DNA of 64,000 bases from positions 558,001 through 622,000 of the forward strand of contig JAQWSU010000045.1 in the NCBI GenBank assembly GCA_029243025.1, given 5' to 3'. The notes under the pieces were generated by a model. That model searched no databases and was not told where the DNA came from. It saw nothing but the letters and a program-made list of their open reading frames with translations. Made by a program: the position numbers and the translations under genes. Shown here in pieces: positions 26,718-36,828 of this stretch. Position 1 is the stretch's first letter, and each line of letters opens with the position of its first letter. Source of the DNA: Pirellulaceae bacterium (GTDB lineage Bacteria > Planctomycetota > Planctomycetia > Pirellulales > Pirellulaceae).

Positions 26718-29030
26718 ATGTCTGACAATGGCCCCCATCCGGTAGATCCGCAGATGCCATCTGAAAACAGGGCGTTACCTGCGATTACCCAAGAACCTGT
26801 TGGCGCGATTGGCAACCCGATGCCCGTCGCACCTTGGATGGAAACCAAGGAAAGCAACGACGGATTTAACTTTTCTGGATTTCTCCATTCGCTCCGCCGT
26901 CGCTGGCTGGCAGGAGTCGGTTTTGGCTGTATTGCAGCCACTATTGTCGCGACGCTCTTGTATCTCCTCGTGCCCGTCAAGTTTGAGGCATTTGTGACGC
27001 TTCGCGTTCGACGTAATCCGGACGAGATTCTTCGGCAAAATCGACGGACGAATGTGCACCCGGCCGACTTCGAAATCGAAAAACAAACACAAGCAGCCTT
27101 GTTGAAGAGTCCGTTCGTAATCAACGCGGCTCTGCGGGACCCCACCATCAACCAAATGCCCCTCGTGAGAGACGAAGCCTGGCCATTTGGCAAGCGTAAA
27201 AAACCGGAAGCGTGGCTTGCTAAGCAGCTCAAAGTCGAATACTCCGAGGGTTCGGAGATCCTTGTGCTTAGCATGCACGAAAAAAACGAGAATGAACAAC
27301 TCGTCAAATTGCTCAATGCAGTAACACGTGCATACATGGAAGAAATTGTCGATGCGGAAGCGGCGGAGCGGATGATCAAGCTACAAAAGCTACGAGATCG
27401 CTACCGCGACTTAATGGACGACATGAACGCCAGCCTTAAGAAGATTAGCGAACTGGCGAAAACGTATGGATCGACCGAATCGGAAAGCGTCAAACTCCAA
27501 ATCGATCTTGGACTTCGGCAACTGGCAGCTCTCGATCGCGAGCGAATGAGCGCGGATCAACAGTATTTTGAAGCGTACGACATGATGATGCTTCAACAGC
27601 AACGCATCAACGCTCAAATGAGTTACGACCCTCGTCCGTTCGAAATCGAGGATGTGTTGCAGTCTCAATATCCTGATTACGCCATGCTCAAAACCCAAAA
27701 AATCGAACTCGAGCACATGATGAAGTCTCGAAGTGGCGGACGAGCTTCGCCAGCTGGTGCCATGCAACCACAGCTGGCTGCGATTCAATCACAACTGGAT
27801 CAGATACGTTACGAGAAGAAGGATGAAGTGACGGAGCGACTACGCATGATGTCAGGTAACGACAGTCGAATTCTGCAAGAAGACTTATCCGTGCTACAGC
27901 TGAAGGTTCGAAGTCTTTTGCAACGCCGCAACAAGACCTATTCCGAATACGAAAAACTTTCGAACCAACTGAAGTCGATGGGCGCCTACAATTCGGAGCT
28001 TGACGGTGAGAAACTTTCACTCCAAGCACAGCAAGAGTTTGTATCGGACGTCAAGAAGGAGATGGAAACACTTGAACTTGAGGTAGCTTCAAAACCCCAA
28101 ATTCGTGTGCTCCAAGAGGCAGTCATCCCCGATGAAAACAACTTGCTATCGAAGTACTTCCAGGTGATCGCTGCGTCAATCTTGACAATGTTTGTCACCG
28201 TGCTCGGTGTTGCGTTCTGGGACATGCAAAGCAAGCGAGTTAACAGTTCCCAGGAATTGTCCGCTTCAGGTGACCTGCGAGTCATCGGTTCGCTGCCACA
28301 GATCAACGCCCGCCGCGCCGCTGGGCTGCTACCGATGACCGAATCCAATAAACAACGAGTTGAAATCGGCCTTACTCGGGCGATCGACAGCATTCGCACC
28401 GCACTGTCATTTGCCAAGACGAGTCGTCCGTATCAAATCCTCATGGTCACCAGTGCCCTCGGGCAAGAGGGTAAAACGACAGTCGCTAGCCAACTGGCAG
28501 TGAGCTTTGCTCGTTCAGGGAAACGCACCTTGTTGATCGACGCCGATGTCCGCAACCCACAGCAACACGTCGTGCTCGGAATGCCCTTCCAACGTGGCCT
28601 GTGTGACCTGCTAAGGTCCGAAGCGACTGTCGAAGAACTGATTCAGCCAACGCCTGCTGAAGGCCTGTGGTTGCTTGGGGCTGGCACACGAGATGCGGGC
28701 ACCGACCAACTCATGGCATGCTCGTTTCCAACCATCATCGAAGATCTCCGATCCCAGTTTGAAATGATCATCATTGATACCGGCCCAGCTCTGACTTGCC
28801 CTGATGCAATGCTGATTGGTCAAACCGCTGATGCGGCCTTAATCTCAATCATGCGTGATGTCAGTCGCACTCCAAAAGTAACGGACGCATGCCATCGCCT
28901 GCAGTCGGTAGGAATCACTATCGCGGGAGCTGTCCTGAATGGTGACACAATGGACATCCGCGCCAGCGATTTGCAAATGACGAATGATATGAGTCATGAC
29001 CCGCAACTTGAAAAGTCAAACGCCAGCTAA
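26718..29030 (+). CDS. Polysaccharide co-polymerase with BY-kinase-like ATPase domain (Wzz/Wzc type)
   Basis: The 770-residue protein controls polysaccharide chain length. A first transmembrane helix (about 70-92) is followed by a Wzz-type periplasmic region with long coiled coils (about 200-470), then a second helix ('IAASILTMFVTVLGVAFW'). The cytoplasmic ATPase has Walker A 'GQEGKTT' near 582, Walker A' 'LLIDADVRNPQQ' near 604, and Walker B 'MIIIDTGPAL' near 683. BY-kinases normally end in a tyrosine cluster; this tail (MTNDMSHDPQLEKSNAS) has none. It may bind ATP without autophosphorylating there. It sits between the exosortase and EpsI genes in one plus-strand operon. Confidence 0.9.
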   Translation: MSDNGPHPVDPQMPSENRALPAITQEPVGAIGNPMPVAPWMETKESNDGFNFSGFLHSLRRRWLAGVGFGCIAATIVATLLYLLVPVKFEAFVTLRVRRNPDEILRQNRRTNVHPADFEIEKQTQAALLKSPFVINAALRDPTINQMPLVRDEAWPFGKRKKPEAWLAKQLKVEYSEGSEILVLSMHEKNENEQLVKLLNAVTRAYMEEIVDAEAAERMIKLQKLRDRYRDLMDDMNASLKKISELAKTYGSTESESVKLQIDLGLRQLAALDRERMSADQQYFEAYDMMMLQQQRINAQMSYDPRPFEIEDVLQSQYPDYAMLKTQKIELEHMMKSRSGGRASPAGAMQPQLAAIQSQLDQIRYEKKDEVTERLRMMSGNDSRILQEDLSVLQLKVRSLLQRRNKTYSEYEKLSNQLKSMGAYNSELDGEKLSLQAQQEFVSDVKKEMETLELEVASKPQIRVLQEAVIPDENNLLSKYFQVIAASILTMFVTVLGVAFWDMQSKRVNSSQELSASGDLRVIGSLPQINARRAAGLLPMTESNKQRVEIGLTRAIDSIRTALSFAKTSRPYQILMVTSALGQEGKTTVASQLAVSFARSGKRTLLIDADVRNPQQHVVLGMPFQRGLCDLLRSEATVEELIQPTPAEGLWLLGAGTRDAGTDQLMACSFPTIIEDLRSQFEMIIIDTGPALTCPDAMLIGQTADAALISIMRDVSRTPKVTDACHRLQSVGITIAGAVLNGDTMDIRASDLQMTNDMSHDPQLEKSNAS

Positions 29031-29055
29031 ACCGACCAGCTAAGAGGAATTCGCT

Positions 29056-29784
29056 GTGAAGTATTTACCTATCGCCGTCGTGGTCGTTGTGCTTGTAATC
29101 GGAACCATCATCGAAGGAAATTACTCCGATCGATGGGGGGAGGCACAGTCCGAGAAGCTCGACCAGTTCACCGCCGCTGTCAATCGCGTTCCCAAATCGT
29201 TTGGACACTGGACAAGCATTGACGATGAGATTAACCAAAGAGAGTTCGAAGCTTCGAACTGCACAAATTGCATTTCTCGAACTTACACCAATCGGGAAGG
29301 GGAAGTCGTTAACGTTTACCTCGTTTCCGGAACCGGTCGTCATGTGACCATCCACACGCCTGACTGGTGCTACGTGGGAGCTGGATACGAAATTGTCGAC
29401 GGGGAAGCTCAACAGTACACCGACCCAAAAGCGACAAATCTGGAGGTGGCTCCTGAATTCCTCACGGCGATTTTCCGTAAGGAAGATCCGATCAATCCGA
29501 CGGAACACATTCGCATCTTCTGGACCTTCTCCGATGACGGCATTTGGCGTGGACCAAGAATGCCCAAGCCGACACTCGGCTCCAAACCCGCCATGTATAA
29601 GATCTACATGATCACCAACGTCAACAGCGGTGGGGCCGACGTGTCAACGAACCCAACGCTCAAATTCGCGCGTGAGTTTTTGCCGATCATCAACAACGAG
29701 TTATTCAAAGAAACACCCGTCGACACCAGTTCGGAAAGCTTGGCAACTGGCTCAGAAACCGCGACCAGCAGCTCAGCAAGGTAG
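29056..29784 (+). CDS. EpsI-family exosortase-associated protein (DUF3485-like)
   Basis: The 242-residue protein starts at a GTG with AGAGGA eight bases upstream. One N-terminal membrane helix anchors a periplasmic domain. The signature 'HTPDWCYVGAGYEI' (Cys105) is that of the EpsI domain that accompanies exosortases. The C-terminal 30 residues are S/T/E-rich. EpsI is needed for exopolysaccharide production in some bacteria, but its chemistry is unknown. It is the third gene of the exosortase operon and is convergent with tadA. Confidence 0.88.
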   Translation: MKYLPIAVVVVVLVIGTIIEGNYSDRWGEAQSEKLDQFTAAVNRVPKSFGHWTSIDDEINQREFEASNCTNCISRTYTNREGEVVNVYLVSGTGRHVTIHTPDWCYVGAGYEIVDGEAQQYTDPKATNLEVAPEFLTAIFRKEDPINPTEHIRIFWTFSDDGIWRGPRMPKPTLGSKPAMYKIYMITNVNSGGADVSTNPTLKFAREFLPIINNELFKETPVDTSSESLATGSETATSSSAR

Positions 29785-29811
29785 GTTCGAGAAAACTCGA
29801 GATACCAAAAC

Positions 29812-30270
29812 CTATTTCTTTCCGCGGCCACGCTGCTGCTGAAAGAAGTCGGTGAGAATCTTTCCACACCGATCCGCAAGCACGCCGGAAGTAACTTGCG
29901 TCTGGTGGTTGAGGCGAGCGTCCGTAAGCAGCTGAAACATGGAGTGCACCGCACCCGCCTTCGGATCCGCAGCACCATAAATCAGATGGGGAATTCGAGC
30001 CTGCAAGATTGCACCTGCACACATCGGACATGGTTCTAAGGTCACATAGATCCTACACCCTTCGAGTCGCCAACTACTGAGCGATTCGGCTGCTTGCGTA
30101 ATGGCAATCATTTCAGCGTGGGCGGTCGGATCATGCAACTGTTCTCGCTGATTGCGTGCTGCCGCAATCACACGGTCTTGAAACACAACCACGGCCCCAA
30201 CCGGCACTTCTTCTTCGGCCCAGGCCTGCTCTGCTTCTGCAAACGCCATCCCCATGTAAGCTTCGTCCAT
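29812..30270 (-). CDS. tadA: tRNA-specific adenosine deaminase
   Basis: This 152-residue zinc deaminase converts the wobble adenosine of tRNA-Arg(ACG) to inosine. The zinc site and proton shuttle are visible: H51 and E53 in 'HAEMIA', C81 and C84 in 'PCPMCAGAI'. The helix '[14 protein letters not shown]' and the C-terminal '[20 protein letters not shown]' match TadA. The ATG at 30270 gives the normal length. It is a housekeeping gene inside the exopolysaccharide region and is downstream of the TIGR03790 gene on the same strand. Confidence 0.94.
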   Translation of the reverse strand: MDEAYMGMAFAEAEQAWAEEEVPVGAVVVFQDRVIAAARNQREQLHDPTAHAEMIAITQAAESLSSWRLEGCRIYVTLEPCPMCAGAILQARIPHLIYGAADPKAGAVHSMFQLLTDARLNHQTQVTSGVLADRCGKILTDFFQQQRGRGKK

Positions 30271-30306
30271 CGTTCAACCTATCCCAACTCTATCGATCGC
30301 CAAACA

Positions 30307-32046
30307 CTAGGGTTGCCCAACCGCTGAAAACTCATCGGCAGGCCTCACAAAAAACTGAATCGGCTTTGAATAGACCTTATCCCCCCGGCCCTTGCCAATC
30401 CCAATTGCCGTCAAGGTGATCGGACCACTACCGAGACTCGACGTATCGATCGTCAGTTGTCCCATCCCGCCCTTTATGACTCCGATGGGCTGCCGCCGAT
30501 GAAACAGGTGAATCGAAACCGCATTCTTACAGCTGACAAAAAGCTGAACCTGTTCGTTTTCATAAATAACGCTAGGTCGCAGCGCCCATTCCATTTTCAT
30601 ATCTTGATTAGCGACATCAATCGGCAATAAAAGTTGTGCCTGCGATTCAATGACTGATTCTTCGATTGCCACAATACGCAAATCTTGCCAACCGTTCGCC
30701 AAACCGTTCGTATCAATCTCAAACGAGTCGCCCGGCCTGGTGATACGCCGCAAGCGTCCATTGACGAAAAACTGATATTCACGAATCGCAACTCCAGGTG
30801 CGGCTTGAGGCGTCATTCGAATTGTCCCCGTCACTTTTTCGCCCGGCGATATTTCGTCGACGATGAAAGTTGGCGAACGCGCCCAGGGACGGCAAAGCGG
30901 GTCACCAACAATCAGCAATTGATAAGGGGCCGCCACGGACTGATAGAAGGATTCTGCCACCGTCGCACCACGTGCGTAATGCACCTGAACCCACGGGTGA
31001 GGAAACTTGGCCTGCAGGGCAAATGGCTCGGCAACGGTGCCGCTCGAAGCCGTCGCGCCATAGCGCAAACATTCCGTCAACGGAGTCTGCTTCGCACTCT
31101 GCTTGAGAACCCCGCCAAAACTCGTCAAATTCTCACAAATTGCGCCCGGAAGTATTGTACTCCCTGATTTCTCCCAACTGTATTGTGCTCGACCGATAAC
31201 AGCACCTAACACATCATTCTTTTTCGACGGCAAAACGCCATTCACAACGTCGGCTTGAACGCCAAGTTTCGCAAGCGCCTTAGCAACCTCTGGAAACGCG
31301 TTGTGTCGGGTCCTCGATCGAACTTCCGCCTCATTTTGCATCAGATACACCGTCCCACTTGGCCGAGAACAGTCCGCCAATGCGCTCCGTCTGAGGTATT
31401 GAACGACCTCTTCCAGGCTATTACCGCGACCATCCGTGTAACCAAGCATCATTGACAGATAATAGCTCTCACCATCCAGTTGCACCTGTTGTCCGCGTTT
31501 GTTCCAAGCATACTGACTTCGAAATCCACGCGTCCTTGTACTCTGGTAAGAGTTCGAACGATCATTCTTAAAAGTAAATGCGTACGACGAATCACGTGCT
31601 CTGACTCGTCCTTGAAAGAATGTCAATCCCGTCAGTGAAGCCAATGTGCCCGCTTCTCGCGGCAAAGCGGTCCGCACGTCTGCAGAAAAGTCAACGGCGT
31701 AAGGAAAGCCACTTGAGTACACAATGTAATCAATCTGAGACTCTAATCTTCTTTCACTCATCTCAGCGAGAATGGGAGCCAATATTTGCTGACGAAAGGT
31801 GTCGATCTTGATCGCTACTCTGGAACCACCCCACTCGAGCTCAAATACATTAATGTCAGGTATTTCCCTGAGATCCGTGTAGTAATTGGCAATCGCGCGG
31901 GAATCGGGACTCAATGAATTCACGACGAGGAAGACATTTTCGGGTCCACCGCCAGCACAACAGGGCGTCCAGGTTACTGCTCCGAAAGCTGTGATCACCA
32001 GCCAAAAGGCGACAGACCATGCTGTGAAGCTCAATCGTTGATACAT
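30307..32046 (-). CDS. TIGR03790-family secreted protein
   Basis: The 579-residue protein has a signal peptide (about 1-31) and opens with 'VFLVVNSLSPDSRAIANYYT', which is typical of the TIGR03790 family found with exosortase systems in planctomycetes and others. It contains 'SGFPYAVDF', 'YLSMMLGYTDGRGNS', 'RAQYSWEKSGSTILPGAICE' and 'YARGATVAESFYQSV', followed by beta-rich C-terminal modules. The function is unknown. No membrane-spanning C-terminal sorting signal is present; it ends 'FVRPADEFSAVGQP'. It is third in a short operon after asnB and a glycosyltransferase, with 28 bp before it. Confidence 0.85.
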   Translation of the reverse strand: MYQRLSFTAWSVAFWLVITAFGAVTWTPCCAGGGPENVFLVVNSLSPDSRAIANYYTDLREIPDINVFELEWGGSRVAIKIDTFRQQILAPILAEMSERRLESQIDYIVYSSGFPYAVDFSADVRTALPREAGTLASLTGLTFFQGRVRARDSSYAFTFKNDRSNSYQSTRTRGFRSQYAWNKRGQQVQLDGESYYLSMMLGYTDGRGNSLEEVVQYLRRSALADCSRPSGTVYLMQNEAEVRSRTRHNAFPEVAKALAKLGVQADVVNGVLPSKKNDVLGAVIGRAQYSWEKSGSTILPGAICENLTSFGGVLKQSAKQTPLTECLRYGATASSGTVAEPFALQAKFPHPWVQVHYARGATVAESFYQSVAAPYQLLIVGDPLCRPWARSPTFIVDEISPGEKVTGTIRMTPQAAPGVAIREYQFFVNGRLRRITRPGDSFEIDTNGLANGWQDLRIVAIEESVIESQAQLLLPIDVANQDMKMEWALRPSVIYENEQVQLFVSCKNAVSIHLFHRRQPIGVIKGGMGQLTIDTSSLGSGPITLTAIGIGKGRGDKVYSKPIQFFVRPADEFSAVGQP

Positions 32047-32074
32047 AAATGCCTTTCATTTCAGGCGATGTTTT

Positions 32075-33238
32075 CTATTTACTCTCTGCTGAGCGATTAC
32101 GGTCAGGCATGAGTAGTTGTTCAAAAAAGCGATTGAGCTTTTCAAACTCTGCATCCCAATTATAAGTTTGTTGCACGGCCTCACGTCCGCGCTGGCCACA
32201 TGCCCGCGCGAATTCGGGTTGTTCTAACAGCTGTTGGATCGCATCTGCCAGTTGCAGTGGAGCGGTTGGGTCAACACAAATACCACACTTACATTCATCA
32301 ACCACGCGACGATATAAGGGAAAATCAGAGACAACCACCGGCATCCCGAGCGCCATGTATTCAAACATTTTCGTTGGAAAGGACGCAACAAAGTTCGGCT
32401 CAGGAAGCAGAACAGCCAGACCAACTTCACAGTTTTCGATTTTCCCAATGGCTTCTGCGCGCTGAAGATAGCCGTAAAAGGAGACTTCGGTCAGTTCCTT
32501 TTCGCGTGCCAGATTTTTCAGCTCAACTTCGTGGTCGGCCGGAGAAATCGGACCGACGCAATGCCAGCCGACGGACATCCCTCGCTGCTTTAACTCGCTC
32601 AACGCTGCCAGAGTCAATAGACTGCCACGATCCCTCGAAACGGCACCCAGGTAGGCAACCGCTGGGCGAGAGGAGGGTGTCAACGGAGCACCCCGATGCT
32701 GAAAAGAGCTGAGCTTGGCAAAATTACGAGCAACAATGGCTTGTTTCACCCAGGGATAATCATCCACGTAGGAAGATTCGGCAAAGATCACAGGCATGCG
32801 TCCGATCAAGATGCGTTCGAGCATTCGCATGGTGGAGGAGAGCGGACGACGCAAAGCCTTCGGAATCCAACTCTTGGACAACAAATCCTTCGGCACGTTT
32901 TCGTGCATATCGTAAATAACCGTCTTTCCCAGGAGCGTCATCAAACGGGCCCACGGAAGCAACTCGGCATCATGAATCACATACAGATCGGCAGATTGTT
33001 TCCAAGCCTCACGAAAAACATGAAACGCGGTCCGCGTCATTCGCGAAAAACGTCCTCGTGGTGGAGAAATCGCCTTCAATTCAACGCCATTGATCTTCAC
33101 ATCACTATCGTGCACGGCCACCAACACGACTCGATAACCGGCTTCAACCGAGGTACGGCAATGCTTATCAAAGATGCGAACATCGAAAGGCCGATGCACG
33201 GAGGTAAGATGAACGATTTTGAAATTCGCTTGTGTCAT
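32075..33238 (-). CDS. GT4-family glycosyltransferase
   Basis: The 387-residue GT-B enzyme has an N-terminal acceptor-binding domain ('HLTSVHRPFDVRIFDKHCRT') and a C-terminal nucleotide-sugar domain. The latter shows 'CEVGLAVLLPEPNFVASFPT', 'KMFEYMALGMPVVVSDFPLY' and 'LEQPEFARACGQRGREA', the GT4 EX7E-like region. The donor and acceptor cannot be read from sequence. It lies 9 bp after the AsnB-like gene, which supports co-transcription and a part in the same glycan. Confidence 0.9.
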   Translation of the reverse strand: MTQANFKIVHLTSVHRPFDVRIFDKHCRTSVEAGYRVVLVAVHDSDVKINGVELKAISPPRGRFSRMTRTAFHVFREAWKQSADLYVIHDAELLPWARLMTLLGKTVIYDMHENVPKDLLSKSWIPKALRRPLSSTMRMLERILIGRMPVIFAESSYVDDYPWVKQAIVARNFAKLSSFQHRGAPLTPSSRPAVAYLGAVSRDRGSLLTLAALSELKQRGMSVGWHCVGPISPADHEVELKNLAREKELTEVSFYGYLQRAEAIGKIENCEVGLAVLLPEPNFVASFPTKMFEYMALGMPVVVSDFPLYRRVVDECKCGICVDPTAPLQLADAIQQLLEQPEFARACGQRGREAVQQTYNWDAEFEKLNRFFEQLLMPDRNRSAESK

Positions 33239-33247
33239 TGAGTCGAC

Positions 33248-35125
33248 CTAATTCGGCGAAACTTGAAAACGATCGAGCCAGACTGCAAGACACGCCATGC
33301 GATAGAGAAAGAAATGAGGAATTTGCTTCGAACCCTGGCGATAATTGCGAAACGCTTTGCATGCTAACTCGCGATTCAAAATCGGTTCGAGTCGATCACA
33401 GGCCCGCACGCGTTCTTCCAGTAATTCACCGAGTCGCCCTTTCATCCAACGCGATTGGGGCGTATCAAATCCGAGTTTTGTCTTTCGTCGCCGTAACATT
33501 TCCGGCAAACGATCCCCCATTGCATCAACTAACACACGCTTCGTCATTCCCTTTTTAAAGAAGAGTTGCGTCGGCAAAGTCAATGCAAGTTCGATGAACT
33601 CATGATCAACCATAGGCACCCGAGCCTCGACGCTATGCGCCATGCTGTTTCGATCCTGATACCGCAATAGAATTGGCAAACTCCATTGACGCAAGTCAGC
33701 CCATTGATGTTCGTGAAGATCCACAATACCCTTCATCTGAGATCGCCAGGCCGACCGAGAAAGTTGGTACCAATCCGGCTTCAGAACGTCCGTCATCACA
33801 TCGTAGCGACGCCTGAGCCAGGCAGGAGCGTAACGAGTCCCCTGCCAGAATTGAAGGAGTTGCCGATCGCCAAAAGCGAGTAAGCCTAGCAAATGGGATG
33901 TGGCTGCTGCATAACGATGCTCGCTGAGCAGTTGCTTCAGATAAAAGAATGCAAACTTCCTGTACCCGCAAAGTGCTTCGTCGCCACCTTGGCCATTTAA
34001 TAAGACGGGTACTCCATGCTCGCGTGCCAAACGCATCACACAAAATTCACCATATTGGCTCAGCGAAAACGTTGGCTCATCCTGGTGGTAAATAAACTGA
34101 TCGAGATTTTTTTCAGCATCATCATCACTGAGAAAAAACTTTACAGGCTCGGCTTGGCATTCGCGATTGACGACGTCGATGTACGGCTGTTCATTGATTC
34201 GTGGATCATCGTTACAAACAGAAAAGGTTCGCATCGATGTCGAAAAATCCCGATAGGCAACAGCCACAATGCTGGAGGAGTCGATCCCGCCGGAGAGACA
34301 AGTTCCAACAGGCACATCCGATCGCAACCGCAATCGAACAGAGTCACAAAAGACATCACCGATCTGTTGAACTGCGTCTTGCCAAGAAATGGCAACCTCC
34401 GATCGACTCGGTTGCCAATAGGAAGTCGCATTTGCCAAGTTGGGCCGCTCACCCAACGACCACGTCAAGCATTGACCTGCGGGTAAAGCATGCACTTGGT
34501 CAAACATTGTCAAAGACGGATCATGACCCAATAGTCCTTCCGTTAGATAATCCACGCACTGCTGAGCTTGCAAGCGAGGTTGGAATTCTGCAACCGACAA
34601 CAACTGCTTCGGCTCGGATACTAGGTGAGTTTGGTCTTTCCCGGCCCAAAAATAAAGCGGCTTAATTCCAAGTCGATCGCGAGCGACAAAAACGACAGAT
34701 TGCGCCAGATCAACAATCACAAGAGCAAACATGCCCCGAAATCGATTCACCGATTGCGAACCCCATTCGCGATAAGCAGCCAAAAGTACTTCCGTATCCG
34801 ACCGGGTCTCAAATTGGTGCCCGAGGCTTTGCAGCTCTACCGCCAACTCAATAAAGTTGTAGACCTCGCCGTTGTAACTGATCCAAACCAAACCATCTCG
34901 GCTTTTCATTGGCTGAGCACCGGCCTCAGTCAGATCGAGGATCGCCAACCGCACGTGGCCCAACGACCAGGTTGCGGGGCGATTCGCAACAACTCCGCCA
35001 ACGGTGCCACAAACAATTCCGCTCCCGTCAGGACCTCGATGTGCGACCAAATCGAGCGAAAGCCGAGTTTTTTCTTGCAACTCGAGGTCGGGAAAGTCAG
35101 AAAATACTGCGGCAATTCCACACAT
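33248..35125 (-). CDS. AsnB-like glutamine amidotransferase / asparagine synthase
   Basis: The 625-residue protein has an Ntn-type glutaminase domain beginning MCGIAAVF (nucleophile Cys2) and an ATP-pyrophosphatase synthase domain with 'GTCLSGGIDSSSIVAVAY'. Length fits the class-B enzyme. In exopolysaccharide and exosortase loci, proteins of this family often amidate uronic acids in the glycan rather than make free asparagine. The UDP-uronic-acid genes here make that the better guess. It starts the three-gene operon with a glycosyltransferase and the TIGR03790 protein. Confidence 0.9.
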   Translation of the reverse strand: MCGIAAVFSDFPDLELQEKTRLSLDLVAHRGPDGSGIVCGTVGGVVANRPATWSLGHVRLAILDLTEAGAQPMKSRDGLVWISYNGEVYNFIELAVELQSLGHQFETRSDTEVLLAAYREWGSQSVNRFRGMFALVIVDLAQSVVFVARDRLGIKPLYFWAGKDQTHLVSEPKQLLSVAEFQPRLQAQQCVDYLTEGLLGHDPSLTMFDQVHALPAGQCLTWSLGERPNLANATSYWQPSRSEVAISWQDAVQQIGDVFCDSVRLRLRSDVPVGTCLSGGIDSSSIVAVAYRDFSTSMRTFSVCNDDPRINEQPYIDVVNRECQAEPVKFFLSDDDAEKNLDQFIYHQDEPTFSLSQYGEFCVMRLAREHGVPVLLNGQGGDEALCGYRKFAFFYLKQLLSEHRYAAATSHLLGLLAFGDRQLLQFWQGTRYAPAWLRRRYDVMTDVLKPDWYQLSRSAWRSQMKGIVDLHEHQWADLRQWSLPILLRYQDRNSMAHSVEARVPMVDHEFIELALTLPTQLFFKKGMTKRVLVDAMGDRLPEMLRRRKTKLGFDTPQSRWMKGRLGELLEERVRACDRLEPILNRELACKAFRNYRQGSKQIPHFFLYRMACLAVWLDRFQVSPN

Positions 35126-35444
35126 CAGGCTTCTCGTAGGGCGGCTAAGACCCGCCGTGCCGCTCGATTTACATCCAGCGGCTTCCGGGGGGCGTAAGTT
35201 GGACGGGTCGCGTCTCGAGTCGTTTCAGGCTCGCGAGCTCACGAAGCCGTATTCCAATAGTCGACTCCAGCCGCTACCTAACGCAAGCAGCAGCAATCAA
35301 ACCACCAAAATCATACTTTTTGACTCAATCCTCACAGACTGTACTCATGGTCAATTATGAGACGAACCAAGTTCGGTATGTTAAACTACAGCTGTGCAGC
35401 GAGGCGTTCTTTCAACGCCCATTCAGGCGTTTACGAGGCAATCC

Positions 35445-36815
35445 ATGTTTGTTATCTCTGTCGTAATGCTGGCCTTCGTGATCTTTGCGATCGCGATCGT
35501 GTGGCGTCCTGCTTCCGTGCTTGCATTTGCTGTTTGTGTCTACCCGTTCGAGCAATGGGCGCAAGCCAATTCTGCTTACTTCGGCGCGAATTCGGCATTG
35601 ATGAACTACGGACTGGGGTTATTAACCTTGTTTGCACTCGCATGTGTGATCATGCGTGGGAATAATCCGCTACAGCCAACCAGCAGCGCGATGTGGATGT
35701 GGCTTGCTCTTTACGTTTATGCCGGTGTGAGTTGCATTTGGTCACTCGACCGTGAAACGTCTCTATTCCTGTATCGATATCACGCCCCCTACATGATCAC
35801 TTTTGTGGGGCTGTTGCCGCTCGTAATCCAAAAACCCGATGACATTCGAATTGGATTCTTAAGCACTCTGATCTTCGGCACGATTGTAATGGGACTGTTG
35901 TTCTGGGACACGGGAATTCATGCTTGGGGACGAACCATTGAAGTCGCAAAAGGGGCCGGTGTTGTCGACCGTGTAGGTCAATCGCACACGCGTTTGTCAC
36001 CACTGGCAGTTGCCGAAGCGGCTGGTGAAATTGCGATCATTGCAATGTTGATGAATTTCAAAGGCGTCAATCGTATCTGGCAAATCCTACGCTGGGGAAT
36101 TGTCTTCGTCGCCCTTGCCTTGATTTATCGATCGGGTTCACGAGGCCAACTATTTGCCACAATTCTAGCGGTCATGGCCTTCATTACGCTTAGCCGCGGA
36201 ATGGCTTCTGCTCGGGGATGGATCACAACTTTTGCGACAGTCACGATCATCTTCTTCATTGCATCGTTTACTTTTGCGATGTTCGGTGATACCACCGGTA
36301 GTCGATGGAAACTCGATCGCATGGGCGACACACTCTCGGCGACTCGATTTGACTACAGTATGATCCTGCTCAAGTATTGGCTCGATAGTTCTCCGATACA
36401 CTGGTTATTTGGTCTCGGTAGTTCTGCTTCCTTCGATGCGAGACTCCTGGGCATCTACTGTCACGTGGTAGTCATTGAAATACTCGCAGAACTTGGCTTG
36501 ATTGGTTTCCTGCTAATCAGCGCTTTTGTTCTATTAGTGATTCGTGACGGCTTTCGGCTGTACCAAGCGACAAAGGATTCCGACACCGAACGTGGAACGG
36601 CCATGGCATTATGCGCGATGTTCTTCTTCCAGATCATCCTGACATTCAAAGAGCGGTCATTCTTGACACACACACTGACTCTTGGCACCGGATTGATGAT
36701 CTGTCGTTACGCGGCAATCGTCACCGCTCACAAGAAGCAAGAGCGAATCCGAGCCGTAAAGAGATGGTTCATTGGACAGTCGCAGATGGCTGCCCAGCTG
36801 CAGTCGACCCCTTGA
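35445..36815 (+). CDS. O-antigen ligase / Wzy polymerase-like membrane protein
   Basis: About 456 residues with some 11-12 hydrophobic helices and a large periplasmic loop (about 110-210) between the middle helices. The topology and 'LIYRSGSRGQLFATILAVMA' fit the O-antigen ligase/Wzy family, which joins or polymerises lipid-linked glycans outside the inner membrane. The open frame starts 17 codons earlier, but the ATG at 35445 has GAGG at a good distance and begins the first hydrophobic segment (FVISVVMLAFVIFAIAI). The basic C-terminus (AHKKQERIRAVKRW) should be cytoplasmic. It is the only such protein in this window. Confidence 0.82.
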   Translation: MFVISVVMLAFVIFAIAIVWRPASVLAFAVCVYPFEQWAQANSAYFGANSALMNYGLGLLTLFALACVIMRGNNPLQPTSSAMWMWLALYVYAGVSCIWSLDRETSLFLYRYHAPYMITFVGLLPLVIQKPDDIRIGFLSTLIFGTIVMGLLFWDTGIHAWGRTIEVAKGAGVVDRVGQSHTRLSPLAVAEAAGEIAIIAMLMNFKGVNRIWQILRWGIVFVALALIYRSGSRGQLFATILAVMAFITLSRGMASARGWITTFATVTIIFFIASFTFAMFGDTTGSRWKLDRMGDTLSATRFDYSMILLKYWLDSSPIHWLFGLGSSASFDARLLGIYCHVVVIEILAELGLIGFLLISAFVLLVIRDGFRLYQATKDSDTERGTAMALCAMFFFQIILTFKERSFLTHTLTLGTGLMICRYAAIVTAHKKQERIRAVKRWFIGQSQMAAQLQSTP

Positions 36816-36828
36816 GCAATTCTTTGCC

